The notes: a model not told the origin generated them from the sequence alone. DNA of 64,000 nucleotides from Stutzerimonas xanthomarina DSM 18231 (GCF_900129835.1 NZ_FQXA01000003.1:248001-312000), one strand, 5' to 3'. Shown: positions 49,421 to 59,325, numbered from the stretch's first letter. Numbers and translations: made by a program.

Positions 49421-50131
49421 ATGCGTCGCGCCCTGCTGCTCACTCTCGCCGTGCTGGCCCTGCCGGTCCAGGCGCTTGAGCTGAAGCCCTTCTCTGCCAG
49501 CTACACCGCCGATTGGAAACAGGTACCTGTCAGTGGCACAGCCCAGCGCAGCCTGGAGAAACGCGATGACAATACCTGGGAATTGGATTTCGAAGCCTCG
49601 ATGCTGGTTGCCAGCTTCAATGAGCGCAGCGTGTTCACAGTCGAAGGCGAAACCTTCCTCCCGCAGAAATACCGACTGAAGCGCAGCGGACTGGGCAAAG
49701 GTAAATCCATCAAGCACGACTTTGACTGGCAAGCCAAGCAGGTGGTCGGCGAAGACCGTGGTGACCCGGTGAAGCTGCCACTTAATCGCGGCCTGCTAGA
49801 CAAATCCACCTATCAGATCGCTCTTCAGGAGGCGGTTGCAGCAGGCGAGAAGAGCATGAGCTATCAGGTTGTAGATGGCGATGAGATCGAAACCTACGAT
49901 TTCCGCGTTCTAGGCGAGGAAAAAGTCAGCACCAAGGCCGGTCAGGTCGACGCAATCAAGGTCGAGCGCGTGCGCGATCCCACGCAGAGCAAGCGGCAGA
50001 CCATCCTTTGGTTCGCCAAGAACTGGGACTTCATGCTGGTCCGCCTGCATCAGGTGGAAAAGGATGGCAAGGAGTATCAGATCATGCTCGAAGAAGGCAC
50101 CGTCGACGGCCGAGCTGTCAAAGGTAGCTGA
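49421..50131 (+). CDS. DUF3108 family exported protein
   Basis: A 236-residue protein with a signal peptide (LLLTLAVLALPVQA) and DUF3108 blocks (FSASYTADWKQVPVSGTA, STYQIALQEAV, RQTILWFAKNWDFMLVRL). Family members are predicted periplasmic beta-rich proteins; role unknown. AGGAG 5 nt upstream fixes the start at 49421, 8 nt after purN. Confidence 0.88.
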   Translation: MRRALLLTLAVLALPVQALELKPFSASYTADWKQVPVSGTAQRSLEKRDDNTWELDFEASMLVASFNERSVFTVEGETFLPQKYRLKRSGLGKGKSIKHDFDWQAKQVVGEDRGDPVKLPLNRGLLDKSTYQIALQEAVAAGEKSMSYQVVDGDEIETYDFRVLGEEKVSTKAGQVDAIKVERVRDPTQSKRQTILWFAKNWDFMLVRLHQVEKDGKEYQIMLEEGTVDGRAVKGS

Positions 50132-50187
50132 TCCAACTGCGCCAGTCCCACTGGCGCAGCATTGCCCGCCTGAATTCGAGCCCGCTG

Positions 50188-50853
50188 ATGATCACACCCC
50201 GCGCTTTACTGCTCAGTCTTCTTCCCGTTTTTGCCGGTTGCCAGTCACTGCAATGGGACGATCAGCCTCCGGCTAGATCAACCGAGCGCATGCAAGGCAC
50301 CATCACTCAGCAGGACGGCGGGTTGCACTTCAGCAGCTGCCAGGGCCGCCGCAATCTCGCATTGCTCGACAGCGGCGCGACCGGCTTGCCCGATGACGCA
50401 CAGGCGCTGCTAGCCGGAAGCAAGCAGCCGTTGTTCGCCGATATCCGTGGCAGCCTGATCAACCAAAATGGCGATAGCGGCCAGTTTCAGCTGACCCAGG
50501 TGTATCGCCTGCAGGCAGAGGGACCGGGCTGCAACAACGATGCATTCAACCGGTTGCTCCTGCGCGCGACGGGTCACGAACCCGGCTGGAGCGTGACGGT
50601 CACCAGCAGCGGCTTGCTTCTTGAGCGTCCCGGTCAATCTCCCTTGGCATTGCCCTACCTGGAAGAGCAACTGCCGAGTGGGCAGACCAGTTTCAGCACG
50701 GAGGCCAACGATCAACGCCTCGATCTGTGGGTGGCCCCGCAACGCTGCCTGGACAGCGCAACCGGTGCGGTCAGCCATCTGACTGCCGAGCTGCGCCTGG
50801 ACGGCCAGACCTTACGCGGCTGCGCCTACTACGGCGGCGCCCGCCAAGACTGA
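50188..50853 (+). CDS. Lipoprotein, COG3650-like
   Basis: A 221-residue protein with a lipobox (LLPVFAGC, Cys about residue 18) and two beta-rich halves; GHEPGWSVTVTSSGLLLE resembles the conserved block of COG3650-type envelope proteins. Cys residues at SSCQGRR, GPGCNND, QRCLDS and RGCAYYG suggest two disulfides. Function unknown; follows DUF3108 by 56 nt. Confidence 0.75.
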   Translation: MITPRALLLSLLPVFAGCQSLQWDDQPPARSTERMQGTITQQDGGLHFSSCQGRRNLALLDSGATGLPDDAQALLAGSKQPLFADIRGSLINQNGDSGQFQLTQVYRLQAEGPGCNNDAFNRLLLRATGHEPGWSVTVTSSGLLLERPGQSPLALPYLEEQLPSGQTSFSTEANDQRLDLWVAPQRCLDSATGAVSHLTAELRLDGQTLRGCAYYGGARQD

Positions 50854-50902
50854 ATCAATCGAGGCGCAGCCTGGCGCCTCTCGACGTTTCGAAGACCTGA
50901 CC

Positions 50903-52099
50903 ATGAATGAAGCCTTGACCCTGTTGCAGCCCTACCCGTTTGAAAAACTGCGCGGCCTGCTGGCCGGTGCGCAGCCGCCAGCAGACAAGCGCCCAATCGC
51001 GCTGTCGATTGGTGAGCCGAAGCACCGTTCGCCGGATTTCGTCGCTCAGGCACTGGCCGACAACCTTGACCAGCTTGCGGTGTACCCCACCACGCAGGGC
51101 ATCCCGGCGTTGCGCGAATCGATCGCCCGCTGGTGCGAACGACGCTTTGGTGTGGCTCCGGGCGTTGTCGACCCGGCCCGGCATGTATTGCCGGTCAATG
51201 GTACCCGCGAAGCGCTATTCGCCTTCACCCAAGCCGTAGTCAACCGCGAACAGGGTGCGCTGGTTATCAGCCCCAATCCCTTCTATCAGATCTATGAAGG
51301 TGCGGCACTTCTGGCCGGCGCCACGCCGCATTATCTGCCTTGCACCGCGGATAATGGCTTCAATCCAGACTTCGACGCGGTTTCGCCAGAGGTCTGGCAG
51401 CGGACGCAGATCCTTTTTCTCTGCTCTCCAGGCAACCCGACCGGCGCACTGGTCCCGCTTGAAACGCTGAAGAAGCTGATCGCATTGGCGGACGAGTTCA
51501 ATTTTGTCATCGCAGCCGACGAATGCTACAGCGAGCTGTATTTTGACGAGGACCAAGCGCCCGCTGGGCTGTTGACTGCATGCGCAGCGCTCGGGCGCCA
51601 CGACTTCAAGCGTTGCGTGGTCTTTCACAGCCTCTCCAAACGCTCGAACCTGCCCGGGCTGCGCTCAGGCTTCGTCGCCGGCGATGCCGAGATACTCAAA
51701 GGGTTTCTGCTGTACCGCACCTACCACGGCTGTGCCATGCCGATGCAGACGCAACTCGCCAGCATTGCCGCCTGGAACGATGAAGCGCATGTGCAGGCCA
51801 ATCGGCAGCTGTACCGCGAGAAGTTCGACGCGGTGCTGGACATCCTCTCGCCAGTCATGGACGTGCAGCGACCGGACGGCGGCTTCTATCTGTGGCCGAA
51901 GACGCCGGTGGATGACCAGCTCTTCACCCGCGAGCTGTATGCACGTGAGCATGTCACCGTCGTCCCAGGTTCTTACCTGTCACGTCAGGTAGATGGCATC
52001 AGCCCAGGCACTAACCGAGTGCGCATGGCGCTCGTAGCGCCGCTGGAGGATTGCGTCGAGGCTGCGGAGAGAATCCGCGCATTCGTCATGACACTTTGA
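50903..52099 (+). CDS. dapC: Succinyldiaminopimelate transaminase
   Basis: A 398-residue class I/II PLP aminotransferase. Marks: ALSIGEPKHRSPDFV, VLPVNGTREALFAF, FLCSPGNPTGALVPL, the Schiff-base Lys in FHSLSKRSNLPGLRSGF, and a C-terminal NRVRMALVAP. Context with dapD two genes downstream supports the dapC assignment in lysine/diaminopimelate synthesis. Confidence 0.94.
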   Translation: MNEALTLLQPYPFEKLRGLLAGAQPPADKRPIALSIGEPKHRSPDFVAQALADNLDQLAVYPTTQGIPALRESIARWCERRFGVAPGVVDPARHVLPVNGTREALFAFTQAVVNREQGALVISPNPFYQIYEGAALLAGATPHYLPCTADNGFNPDFDAVSPEVWQRTQILFLCSPGNPTGALVPLETLKKLIALADEFNFVIAADECYSELYFDEDQAPAGLLTACAALGRHDFKRCVVFHSLSKRSNLPGLRSGFVAGDAEILKGFLLYRTYHGCAMPMQTQLASIAAWNDEAHVQANRQLYREKFDAVLDILSPVMDVQRPDGGFYLWPKTPVDDQLFTRELYAREHVTVVPGSYLSRQVDGISPGTNRVRMALVAPLEDCVEAAERIRAFVMTL

Positions 52100-52100
52100 T

Positions 52101-52132
52101 GTCAGGCCGGACGCCATGGCGTCCGGCCTGAC
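52101..52132. terminator. Perfect palindrome between dapC and a converging small gene
   Basis: A 32-nt perfect palindrome centred on CCATGG (arms GTCAGGCCGGACGCC), starting 1 nt after the dapC stop and ending 3 nt before the stop of the converging small gene. T-runs are poor on both sides; it could act as a bidirectional 3'-end. Confidence 0.7.
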
Positions 52133-52135
52133 GGT

Positions 52136-52282
52136 TCAGGCAACACCTGGGGGAATCTTGTCCTTGCCGTAGTCCCGCAGTTTCTCCAGATTCTCCGGCT
52201 TCATATGCTCGGGAATGTCAGCCTTGGTGTTCTCGTCCTGCTTGCCCTGCCCTTCCGTGTTCGGCTTTTCTGACTCGCTCAT
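52136..52282 (-). CDS. Small acidic/polar protein, 48 residues
   Basis: The frame encodes a 48-residue hydrophilic protein (MSESEKPNTEGQGKQDENTK ..., ending DKIPPGVA). A strong GGAGG lies 5 nt before the ATG at 52282, and the stop abuts the dapC terminator, so it is a likely real gene. It is 11 nt downstream of the next small gene on the same strand. Predicted disordered; no function inferred. Confidence 0.72.
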   Translation of the reverse strand: MSESEKPNTEGQGKQDENTKADIPEHMKPENLEKLRDYGKDKIPPGVA

Positions 52283-52293
52283 AACAACCTCCG

Positions 52294-52539
52294 TCAGATC
52301 GCGTTTTCTTCCCAGATCAGTTCACCTACGTCGCTGACCTCCTTGACCTTGGTCAGCGCTGCCTCAGCAGCCACGTCAGCCTCTGATGCAAGGTCGTAAT
52401 GGCGGCCATTGGCGACCTTGAAGACCTGTGCATTTTCGTCAGAGTCGCGACGCTTGACGGCGATCACCGCTTCGAACCCTTCGTCAGCAGGAACGGCGGA
52501 CGAAATGGCCTCATAGTTCTCAAAATGCTTGCGTGCCAT
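52294..52539 (-). CDS. Small conserved hypothetical protein, 81 residues
   Basis: The part from MARKHFENYEAISSAVPADEG to the stop is a plausible 81-residue protein (beta-rich, no Cys, no membrane segment). The start at 52539 has GAGG about 6 nt upstream; the longer frame to 52782 reads antisense through the promoter of the ArsC-like gene. Function unknown; cotranscribed with the 48-residue gene. Confidence 0.72.
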   Translation of the reverse strand: MARKHFENYEAISSAVPADEGFEAVIAVKRRDSDENAQVFKVANGRHYDLASEADVAAEAALTKVKEVSDVGELIWEENAI

Positions 52540-52726
52540 ACATGACCTCATCGTTACGATTGTGATCAATGGACAACGTGGAGGGAGGAAAAGGTCGAAC
52601 CACTTTTGCTCGCGTAGCGAGTGCATGCGACAGCGAAGTTGGACCAGTCTCGCGCTGCGGACGGCAGGCTTCGTCTCGTCGTGGCATAATCCGCGGCCCA
52701 GTTTGGCCGGAGAAAGCAGAGCTGTT

Positions 52727-53098
52727 ATGCCCGATAAAAGCAAAGGACGCTGTCTATACGGCATCAAGGCGTGCGACACCATGAAAAAAGCCCGAACCTG
52801 GCTCGACCAGCAGGGGCTAAGCTATGAGTTTCATGACTACAAGAGCGCCGGGATCGACCGCGCCCATCTGGAAGCCTGGTGCAATGAACATGGTTGGCAG
52901 ATCGTACTCAACCGTGCTGGCACCACTTTCCGCAAGCTGAACGATGAGCAAAAAGCCGATCTTGACCAGGCAAAAGCCATCGAATTGATGCTGGCCCAGC
53001 CGTCGATGATCAAACGCCCGATTCTTGATTTGGGCGACAAGACGCTCGTTGGCTTCAAGCCAGACATTTACGCTGCCGAGCTGGCAGCCAAGAACTGA
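52727..53098 (+). CDS. ArsC/Spx-family reductase (YffB-like)
   Basis: A 123-residue thioredoxin-like protein with YGIKACDTMKKARTWLDQ (single active Cys, C-x-x-T pattern) and RPILDLGDKTLVGFKPDIY. It resembles YffB/Spx-type members rather than true arsenate reductases. In other Pseudomonas it also stands directly before dapD. Start at 52727 gives the family N-terminus; the ribosome site is weak. Confidence 0.88.
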   Translation: MPDKSKGRCLYGIKACDTMKKARTWLDQQGLSYEFHDYKSAGIDRAHLEAWCNEHGWQIVLNRAGTTFRKLNDEQKADLDQAKAIELMLAQPSMIKRPILDLGDKTLVGFKPDIYAAELAAKN

Positions 53099-53140
53099 AA
53101 CCGCTCGCCAAGACGAGCGCGACTAATAAAGGATTCCACC

Positions 53141-54175
53141 ATGAGCAACCCCCTCTTCAGCCTGGCGTTTGGCGTCGGCACTCAAAACCGTCAGGGCAAT
53201 TGGCTCGAAGTCTTCTACGCGCAGCCCCTGCTTCGTCCGGCCGGCGAGCTGGTCGACGCGGTTGCACCGCTGCTCAATTACCAGGGCGGCAATCAAGCGA
53301 TCGCCATCAATACCACTCAGGCGGCGCAACTGGCCGATGCAATCAAGACGATTGATCCCATTCAGCACGCGTTGCTTACCCGCCTCGCCGAGAGCCAGCG
53401 CCCGCTGGTGGTCACGCTGCTGGCCGAAGACACGGCGCTGACGTCTACCCCGGAAGCCTACCTCAAGCTGCATCTGATCTCGCATCGGCTGGTCAAGCCG
53501 CACGACTTGAACCTCACTGGCATCTTCCCGCTGCTGCCCAACGTCGCCTGGACCAATCAGGGTGCTGTCGACCTAACCGAACTGGCCGAACGTCAACTGG
53601 AAGCGCGCCTGAAGGGCTACCTGCTGGAAGTCGGTTCGGTGGACAAGTTCCCGAAGATGACCGACTACGTGGTTCCGACCGGCGTCCGTATCGCCGACAG
53701 CGCACGCATTCGTCTCGGTGCCTATGTGGGTGAAGGCACCACCGTGATGCACGAAGGCTTCATCAACTTCAACGCCGGCACCGAAGGGCCGGGCATGATC
53801 GAAGGTCGCGTCTCGGCTGGCGTGTTCGTCGGCAAGGGCTCGGACCTGGGCGGCGGTTGCTCGACCATGGGCACCCTTTCCGGTGGCGGCAACATCGTCA
53901 TTTCGGTCGGCGAAGGCTGCCTGATCGGCGCAAACGCAGGGATCGGTATCCCCCTAGGCGACCGCAACACCGTGGAATCCGGCCTGTACATCACAGCGGG
54001 CACCAAAGTGAACCTGCTCGATGAACAAGGCGAGCTGGTCAAGGTGGTCAAGGCGCGCGAACTGGCCGGCCAGACTGACCTGTTGTTCCGCCGTAATTCG
54101 CTGAGCGGTGCGGTCGAATGCAAGACGCATAAGTCTGCGATCGAGCTGAACGAGGCGTTGCACGCGCACAACTAA
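53141..54175 (+). CDS. dapD: Tetrahydrodipicolinate N-succinyltransferase
   Basis: A 344-residue long-form DapD: N-terminal helical part and a C-terminal left-handed beta-helix with imperfect hexapeptides (RIADSARIRLGAYVGEGTTVMHEGF, GRVSAGVFVGKGSDLGGGCS). It succinylates tetrahydrodipicolinate in lysine synthesis, the step before DapC. GGA 8 nt upstream of ATG. Confidence 0.97.
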   Translation: MSNPLFSLAFGVGTQNRQGNWLEVFYAQPLLRPAGELVDAVAPLLNYQGGNQAIAINTTQAAQLADAIKTIDPIQHALLTRLAESQRPLVVTLLAEDTALTSTPEAYLKLHLISHRLVKPHDLNLTGIFPLLPNVAWTNQGAVDLTELAERQLEARLKGYLLEVGSVDKFPKMTDYVVPTGVRIADSARIRLGAYVGEGTTVMHEGFINFNAGTEGPGMIEGRVSAGVFVGKGSDLGGGCSTMGTLSGGGNIVISVGEGCLIGANAGIGIPLGDRNTVESGLYITAGTKVNLLDEQGELVKVVKARELAGQTDLLFRRNSLSGAVECKTHKSAIELNEALHAHN

Positions 54176-54190
54176 GCGCAGCGTCCCGAT

Positions 54191-54224
54191 GTAAACAGGC
54201 GGACGCTTTAGTCCGCCTGTTTAC
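54191..54224 (+). terminator. Intrinsic terminator after dapD
   Basis: 14-bp stem GTAAACAGGCGGAC/GTCCGCCTGTTTAC with GCTTTA loop, 16 nt after the stop; a weak T-tract (GCAGTTT) follows. Confidence 0.75.
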
Positions 54225-54268
54225 GCAGTTTCTCCAACAGGCGTCCCGTCCTGCTTTCAGGAGTATCC

Positions 54269-55474
54269 ATGCCGCTGACATCCCCCTGGCGCGCCGACTT
54301 CCCCGCCCTGGCTATCCTTGAGTCCCAGGGTCAGACCTACCTGGACAGCGCGGCCACTTCGCAGAAGCCCCAGGCACTGATCGACGCCCTTACCGGCTAT
54401 TACACCTGCGGCACCGCCAACGTCCATCGCGCCCAGCACCACCCGGGAGAACGGGCGACCCGCGCATTCGAGGATTCACGTATCAAGGTGGCGCGCTGGC
54501 TCAACGCCGCATGTCCGACCGAAATCATTTTTACACGCGGTGCCACCGAAGCGCTGAATCTGTTGGCTTACGGCCTGGAACACCTGATCACAGCGGGTGA
54601 TGAAATCGTCGTCAGCGCCCTGGAGCACCACGCCAACCTGCTGCCGTGGCAGCAGCTGGCCAAGCGACGTGCCGCCAAGCTTGTCGTACTGCCGCTCGAC
54701 GAGCGCGGCATTATCGACCTCGAGGCAGCAGCCAGCCTGATCGGCCCGCGCACCCGCCTGCTTGCCGTCAGTCAGCTATCCAATGTACTCGGCGCTTGGC
54801 AGCCGCTGGCAGAATTGTTGCCACTGGCCAAGGCGCAGGGCGCGCTTAGCGTAGTCGACGGCTCTCAGGGTGTGGTTCATGGCCGGCATGACCTGCAGGC
54901 GCTGGACTGTGATTTCTACGTGCTATCCAGCCACAAGCTGTACGGCCCGGAAGGTGTTGGCGCGCTCTACGGCCGGGGCGAGTCATTGCTCAAACTCAAG
55001 CATTGGCAGTTCGGCGGGGAAATGGTCCGTGTCGCTGATTTTCAGCATGCCGACTTCCACGCGGCCCCACTGGGTTTTGAAGCCGGAACCCCGCCCATCG
55101 GAGGTGTGATCGGCCTGGGCGCCACACTGGACTACCTGTCGAGACTGGATGCCAATTCTATTGACCGGCACGAGCTCGCCCTGCATAGCGCGTTGCGCAT
55201 AGGTTTGGCTGAGCGGGAAGGCCTGCGACTGCTCGGCGATCCGCAGCTTGCGCTCGTAAGCTTTACCGTCGATGACATCCATCACGGTGATCTGGCCCAT
55301 CTGCTGACCGAACAAGGCATTGCCATACGCAGCGGCACCCACTGCGCGCAGCCTCTGATGAAATCTCTGGGTGTCGAGGGCGCGATTCGCGTATCGCTCG
55401 GACTCTATAACGATGGGGTCGATCTGCAGCGATTCTTCGAAGCGCTGGATCAGGCTCTGGAAATGCTGCGATGA
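54269..55474 (+). CDS. csdA: Cysteine desulfurase (CsdA/SufS type)
   Basis: A 401-residue class V PLP enzyme: YLDSAATSQKP and NVHRAQHHPGERATRAFE, Schiff-base Lys in DFYVLSSHKLYGPEGVG, and the sulfur-carrying Cys in RSGTHCAQPLM. It supplies persulfide to the SufE-like partner encoded 4-nt overlapping downstream; csdA naming rests on this pairing and on tcdA next door. Confidence 0.94.
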   Translation: MPLTSPWRADFPALAILESQGQTYLDSAATSQKPQALIDALTGYYTCGTANVHRAQHHPGERATRAFEDSRIKVARWLNAACPTEIIFTRGATEALNLLAYGLEHLITAGDEIVVSALEHHANLLPWQQLAKRRAAKLVVLPLDERGIIDLEAAASLIGPRTRLLAVSQLSNVLGAWQPLAELLPLAKAQGALSVVDGSQGVVHGRHDLQALDCDFYVLSSHKLYGPEGVGALYGRGESLLKLKHWQFGGEMVRVADFQHADFHAAPLGFEAGTPPIGGVIGLGATLDYLSRLDANSIDRHELALHSALRIGLAEREGLRLLGDPQLALVSFTVDDIHHGDLAHLLTEQGIAIRSGTHCAQPLMKSLGVEGAIRVSLGLYNDGVDLQRFFEALDQALEMLR

Positions 55475-55902
55475 CCAAGCTGGCCGAAGCCGCTGAGGAA
55501 ACGCTGCACGCCTTTCAATTGGCAGCAGGTTGGGAGCAACGTGCGCGGTTGTTGATGCAGCGCGGTGATCAGCTTGAGCCCTTGATCAATGACGAGCGAA
55601 ACGAACTCAACCTGGTTGCCGGCTGTGACAGCAAGCTCTGGCTGATCGGCGAACAGCGAGACGACCGCTGGTATTTTCGCGGTACCAGCGAGGCGCGCCT
55701 GTTGCGTGGGCTGCTTGCCGTTCTGCTGGTTCGGGTTGATGGCCTGGATGCCGACGAGCTACAGCGGCTCGACGTAGCGGACTGGTTCGGCCAATTGGGC
55801 CTCTCTCGGCAGCTGTCGCCATCCCGGGCCAATGGAATGAACGCCGTTCTCGGCAGAATGCGCGAGATGGCGGCGGCCGCCAAGTCCGCCTCGAAAGGCT
55901 GA
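55471..55902 (+). CDS. csdE: SufE-family sulfur acceptor
   Basis: A 143-residue SufE/CsdE protein: persulfide Cys in NLVAGCDSKLWLIGEQ (about residue 51) and the GTSEARLLRGLLAVLLV block. It accepts sulfur from the desulfurase with which its gene overlaps. Confidence 0.93.
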   Translation: MTKLAEAAEETLHAFQLAAGWEQRARLLMQRGDQLEPLINDERNELNLVAGCDSKLWLIGEQRDDRWYFRGTSEARLLRGLLAVLLVRVDGLDADELQRLDVADWFGQLGLSRQLSPSRANGMNAVLGRMREMAAAAKSASKG

Positions 55903-55920
55903 GGCCACACAGTGGCAGTT

Positions 55921-56727
55921 TCAGCCCTTCGAACGCTCCGCCGGTCGCCGAGCCCCAGCGATGAGCTTGTCAACCGCCTTCGCTGCAGCGACCAAGCCGA
56001 AACTGGCAGTTACCATCATTGACGCGCCAAACCCGCCGGCACAGTCGAGCTTTACCCCCTCACCGACAAAGCTCTTGCTTTGGCAAACGCCGCCGTCCGG
56101 TTTGGGATAGCGCAGCTGTTCGGTGGAGAACACACAGGGCACGCTGTAGGTCCGCCCCGGCGTGCGGGAAAAGTTATAGTCGCGCCGTAGCAGCGAACGC
56201 ACTTTCGCCGCCAGCGGGTCGTTGAACGTTTTGTTCAAATCGGCGACCTGGATCTGGGTGGGGTCCACCTGTCCGCCCGCGCCGCCAGTGGCGATGATCT
56301 GGATCTTGCGACGTTTGCACCAGGCGATAAGCGCGGCCTTTGCCGGTACGCTGTCGATGCAGTCGACGACGCAATCGAGCTGCTCGGTAATGTAGTCGGC
56401 CATGGTTTCGCGGGTAACGAAATCGGCCACGGCATGGACCACGCACTCCGGATTGATTGCCCTGATCCGGGCCGCCATCTCGTCTACCTTCGGCTTGCCC
56501 ACCGCGCCTTCGAGCGCATGCACCTGCCGATTGGTGTTGGTGATGCAGACATCATCGAGATCGAACAGACTGATTTCACCGACACCGCTGCGCGCCAGCG
56601 CCTCGGCCGCCCACGACCCAACTCCGCCGATACCGACCACCGCGACATGCGCAGCCGCTAGCCGCTGCAGCCCCTCGGAGCCGTACAGACGGGCGATGCC
56701 GCCGAACCGTTGATCGTCGATAGACAT
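55921..56727 (-). CDS. tcdA: tRNA threonylcarbamoyladenosine dehydratase
   Basis: A 268-residue E1-like enzyme forming cyclic t6A37: ATP loop VVGIGGVGSWAAEALARSGVG, FDLDDVCITNTNRQVHAL, DCVVDCIDSVPAKAAL. Known to be linked functionally to CsdA/CsdE. Start at 56727 (MSIDDQRFGG) matches the family; the longer frame does not. It converges with csdE. Confidence 0.94.
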   Translation of the reverse strand: MSIDDQRFGGIARLYGSEGLQRLAAAHVAVVGIGGVGSWAAEALARSGVGEISLFDLDDVCITNTNRQVHALEGAVGKPKVDEMAARIRAINPECVVHAVADFVTRETMADYITEQLDCVVDCIDSVPAKAALIAWCKRRKIQIIATGGAGGQVDPTQIQVADLNKTFNDPLAAKVRSLLRRDYNFSRTPGRTYSVPCVFSTEQLRYPKPDGGVCQSKSFVGEGVKLDCAGGFGASMMVTASFGLVAAAKAVDKLIAGARRPAERSKG

Positions 56728-56887
56728 GGCATACCTCAAACAAGACATTTGCCGATTATAGGCCTGAGCCCTTCGTCGTCGCAGCCAGGCATACCGAGGC
56801 GTTTTCAACCAGGCTGGTTCTGACCCGCTGCTGCCCTGCTTTTTAATTTAATATGGCGCCCTTTCCCCGCCTTGCCCCGGAGCCGTG

Positions 56888-58036
56888 ATGACCGCCGCCG
56901 CCCTCTCCCCGACCCTCGAACTCGCCTGCGAGCTGATCAATCGGCCATCGGTCACCCCGCTGGATGAGGGCTGTCAGCAACTGATGAGTGAGCGTCTCGC
57001 CGCCTGCGGCTTCGCCATTGAGCCGATGCACATCGAGGACGTCGAAAACTTCTGGGCGACTCGCGGCAACGAAGGTCCGGTCCTATGCTTCGCCGGCCAC
57101 ACCGATGTGGTCCCTACCGGCCCGATACAGGCGTGGCAGAATCCGCCGTTCGCCGCGCGGATCGATGAGCACGGCATGCTCCATGGCCGCGGTGCTGCCG
57201 ACATGAAAGGCAGCCTGGCGTCGATGATTGTCGCGGTCGAGCGCTTTACCGCTGAGCAGCCGGACCACAAAGGCCAGATCGCTTTCCTCATCACCAGCGA
57301 CGAGGAAGGCCCTGCACACCACGGCACAAAGGCTGTGGTAGAACGCTTGCGTGAGCGCGGCCAGCGGCTTGACTGGTGCATTGTTGGTGAGCCATCGAGC
57401 ACTACGCTGGTCGGCGACGTGGTCAAAAACGGTCGCCGCGGCTCCCTCGGTGGCACGCTTACGGTTCGCGGACAACAGGGCCATGTGGCCTACCCCCATC
57501 TTGCCAAGAACCCGATCCATCTGGCGGCACCGGCACTCGCCGAACTGGCGGGTGAACACTGGGACGATGGCAATGACTTCTTCCCGCCGACCAGCTTCCA
57601 GATCTCTAATCTGAATTCAGGCACCGGCGCGACCAACGTCATCCCCGGCACGCTGGAGGCGGTGTTCAATTTCCGCTTTTCCACCGAATCCACCGTCGAA
57701 GGGTTGCAGCAACGCACTGCGGCGATTCTCGATAAACACGGTCTCGACTGGAGCGTCGACTGGGCCCTTTCGGGCCTACCCTTCCTGACTGAACCCGGTG
57801 ACCTACTCGATGGCGTGGCTGCGGCGATCCGCAGCGTCACCGGCCGCGAGACCAAGCCCTCAACCAGCGGCGGGACCTCGGATGGGCGCTTCATCGCCAC
57901 ACTGGGCACCCAGGTGGTCGAGCTGGGGCCGGTCAACGCGACGATTCATCAGGTGGACGAGCATATCCTCGCCAGCGACCTCGATCTGCTTACCGAGATC
58001 TACTACCAGACCCTGGTCAATCTGCTCGCATGCTGA
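56888..58036 (+). CDS. dapE: Succinyl-diaminopimelate desuccinylase
   Basis: A 382-residue M20 zinc peptidase: [12 protein letters not shown] (first zinc His), [15 protein letters not shown] (bridging Asp), [12 protein letters not shown] (catalytic and metal Glu), and late [14 protein letters not shown] (His). The ATG at 56888 has GGAG 5 nt upstream; a GTG one codon earlier is possible. It overlaps rlmA by 7 nt. Confidence 0.96.
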   Translation: MTAAALSPTLELACELINRPSVTPLDEGCQQLMSERLAACGFAIEPMHIEDVENFWATRGNEGPVLCFAGHTDVVPTGPIQAWQNPPFAARIDEHGMLHGRGAADMKGSLASMIVAVERFTAEQPDHKGQIAFLITSDEEGPAHHGTKAVVERLRERGQRLDWCIVGEPSSTTLVGDVVKNGRRGSLGGTLTVRGQQGHVAYPHLAKNPIHLAAPALAELAGEHWDDGNDFFPPTSFQISNLNSGTGATNVIPGTLEAVFNFRFSTESTVEGLQQRTAAILDKHGLDWSVDWALSGLPFLTEPGDLLDGVAAAIRSVTGRETKPSTSGGTSDGRFIATLGTQVVELGPVNATIHQVDEHILASDLDLLTEIYYQTLVNLLAC

Positions 58037-58833
58037 TCTGTCCTATCTGCCACGGCGAGCTGGGTGCGGTGGAAAATGGCGTTGCCTGCCCGGCCAATCA
58101 CCGGTTCGATCGAGCCCGTAAGGGCTATCTGAACCTGTTGCCGGTGCAACATAAGAACAGCCGCGATCCAGGCGACAACCAGGCCATGGTCGAGGCGCGG
58201 CGGCGCTTTCTCGATGGCGGTCACTACGCGCCGCTGGCGACGCGTCTGGCACAGCTGGCAGCCGAGCGCTCGCCGCGTCGCTGGCTCGATATTGGCTGCG
58301 GCGAAGGCTATTACACGGCGCAGATTGCTCAAGCGCTGCCCTGCGCGCAAGGCTATGCGCTGGACATTTCCCGCGAAGCCGTCAAGCGCGCCTGTAAGCG
58401 TGCGCCGCAGATCGAGTGGCTGGTAGCAAGCATGGCACGGGTGCCACTGGCTGATGCCAGCTGCGGTCTCTTGGCCAGCGTCTTCAGCCCGCTGGACTGG
58501 ACCGAAGCACGCCGCCTGCTAGCGCCCGGCGGCGGCCTGCTGCGCATGGGGCCGACTCGCGAGCACCTATGGGAACTGCGAGGGCTGCTGTATGACGAGG
58601 TCCGTGATTACGACGACCAGAAGCATCTGTCGCTTATTCCTGAAGGTATGCACCTCGCACACAGCGAGACACTGTCTTTCAAGTTGCAGCTGGACGACTC
58701 GCAGGCGCGAGCCGATCTGCTGGCGATGACTCCGCACGGCTGGCGCGCAAGTGCGGAACGCCGCGCAGCAGTCATTGAGGCGCCATTGCACGTACGGGTT
58801 GCGATACGCTATGACTGGATTCAGCGAGACTGA
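58030..58833 (+). CDS. rlmA: 23S rRNA (guanine-N1)-methyltransferase
   Basis: A 267-residue RlmA-type enzyme: N-terminal zinc finger (CPICHGEL and CPANH), [25 protein letters not shown] motif [15 protein letters not shown], and [21 protein letters not shown]. In E. coli it methylates G745 of 23S rRNA. It is translationally coupled to dapE. Confidence 0.93.
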   Translation: MLICPICHGELGAVENGVACPANHRFDRARKGYLNLLPVQHKNSRDPGDNQAMVEARRRFLDGGHYAPLATRLAQLAAERSPRRWLDIGCGEGYYTAQIAQALPCAQGYALDISREAVKRACKRAPQIEWLVASMARVPLADASCGLLASVFSPLDWTEARRLLAPGGGLLRMGPTREHLWELRGLLYDEVRDYDDQKHLSLIPEGMHLAHSETLSFKLQLDDSQARADLLAMTPHGWRASAERRAAVIEAPLHVRVAIRYDWIQRD

Positions 58834-58953
58834 ACAGAACCTGCAAGCGAACGCTACCTCGACCTAGATTCTTTGCAATGCGTCTGATGTGGCCATTGAG
58901 GTCTCAACACTTACCATCCAACCGCTGCAACGTCAGCCAGACAAGGCCATTCC

Positions 58954-59325
58954 ATGCGTCAACCGGATATCGAAATCTACCTCAGGGACGCCAGCCAAGA
59001 CGCCGTCACTGACTGGCTGAGCCAGGCGGTCGGAACTTGCTCCCCCTGGCAAGCAAAGGGTAAAACCTTCAAGTGCAGGGCCGGCGACGTTCCAGTGACC
59101 TGGCTGCCCAAGGCCGTGGGCAAGTGGCACAGCCTGCTGATTGAAAGCGACGCCACACCTTGGGAAGACGATGTAGCCTGCGCCCGCGATGCCTATCAGG
59201 CACTTGGCGTGGAAATTCGCTGCGCACCGGGCGGTTGGCAGGAAGAAGAATCGGTGGAAGAGGCCGACCGCTGGATCAGCGTCAGTGAGCGTGGTGAAGC
59301 TGAAATCGTCTGGCGCACCGACTGA
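58954..59325 (+). CDS. Conserved hypothetical protein
   Basis: A 123-residue acidic protein (MRQPDIEIYLRDASQDAVTD start; EEESVEEADRWISV near the end) with no signal or membrane segment. Its Pro-free N-terminal helix and beta-rich middle suggest a small globular domain; family not recognised. It stands alone; about 120 nt precede it and 110 nt follow without other genes. Confidence 0.68.
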   Translation: MRQPDIEIYLRDASQDAVTDWLSQAVGTCSPWQAKGKTFKCRAGDVPVTWLPKAVGKWHSLLIESDATPWEDDVACARDAYQALGVEIRCAPGGWQEEESVEEADRWISVSERGEAEIVWRTD

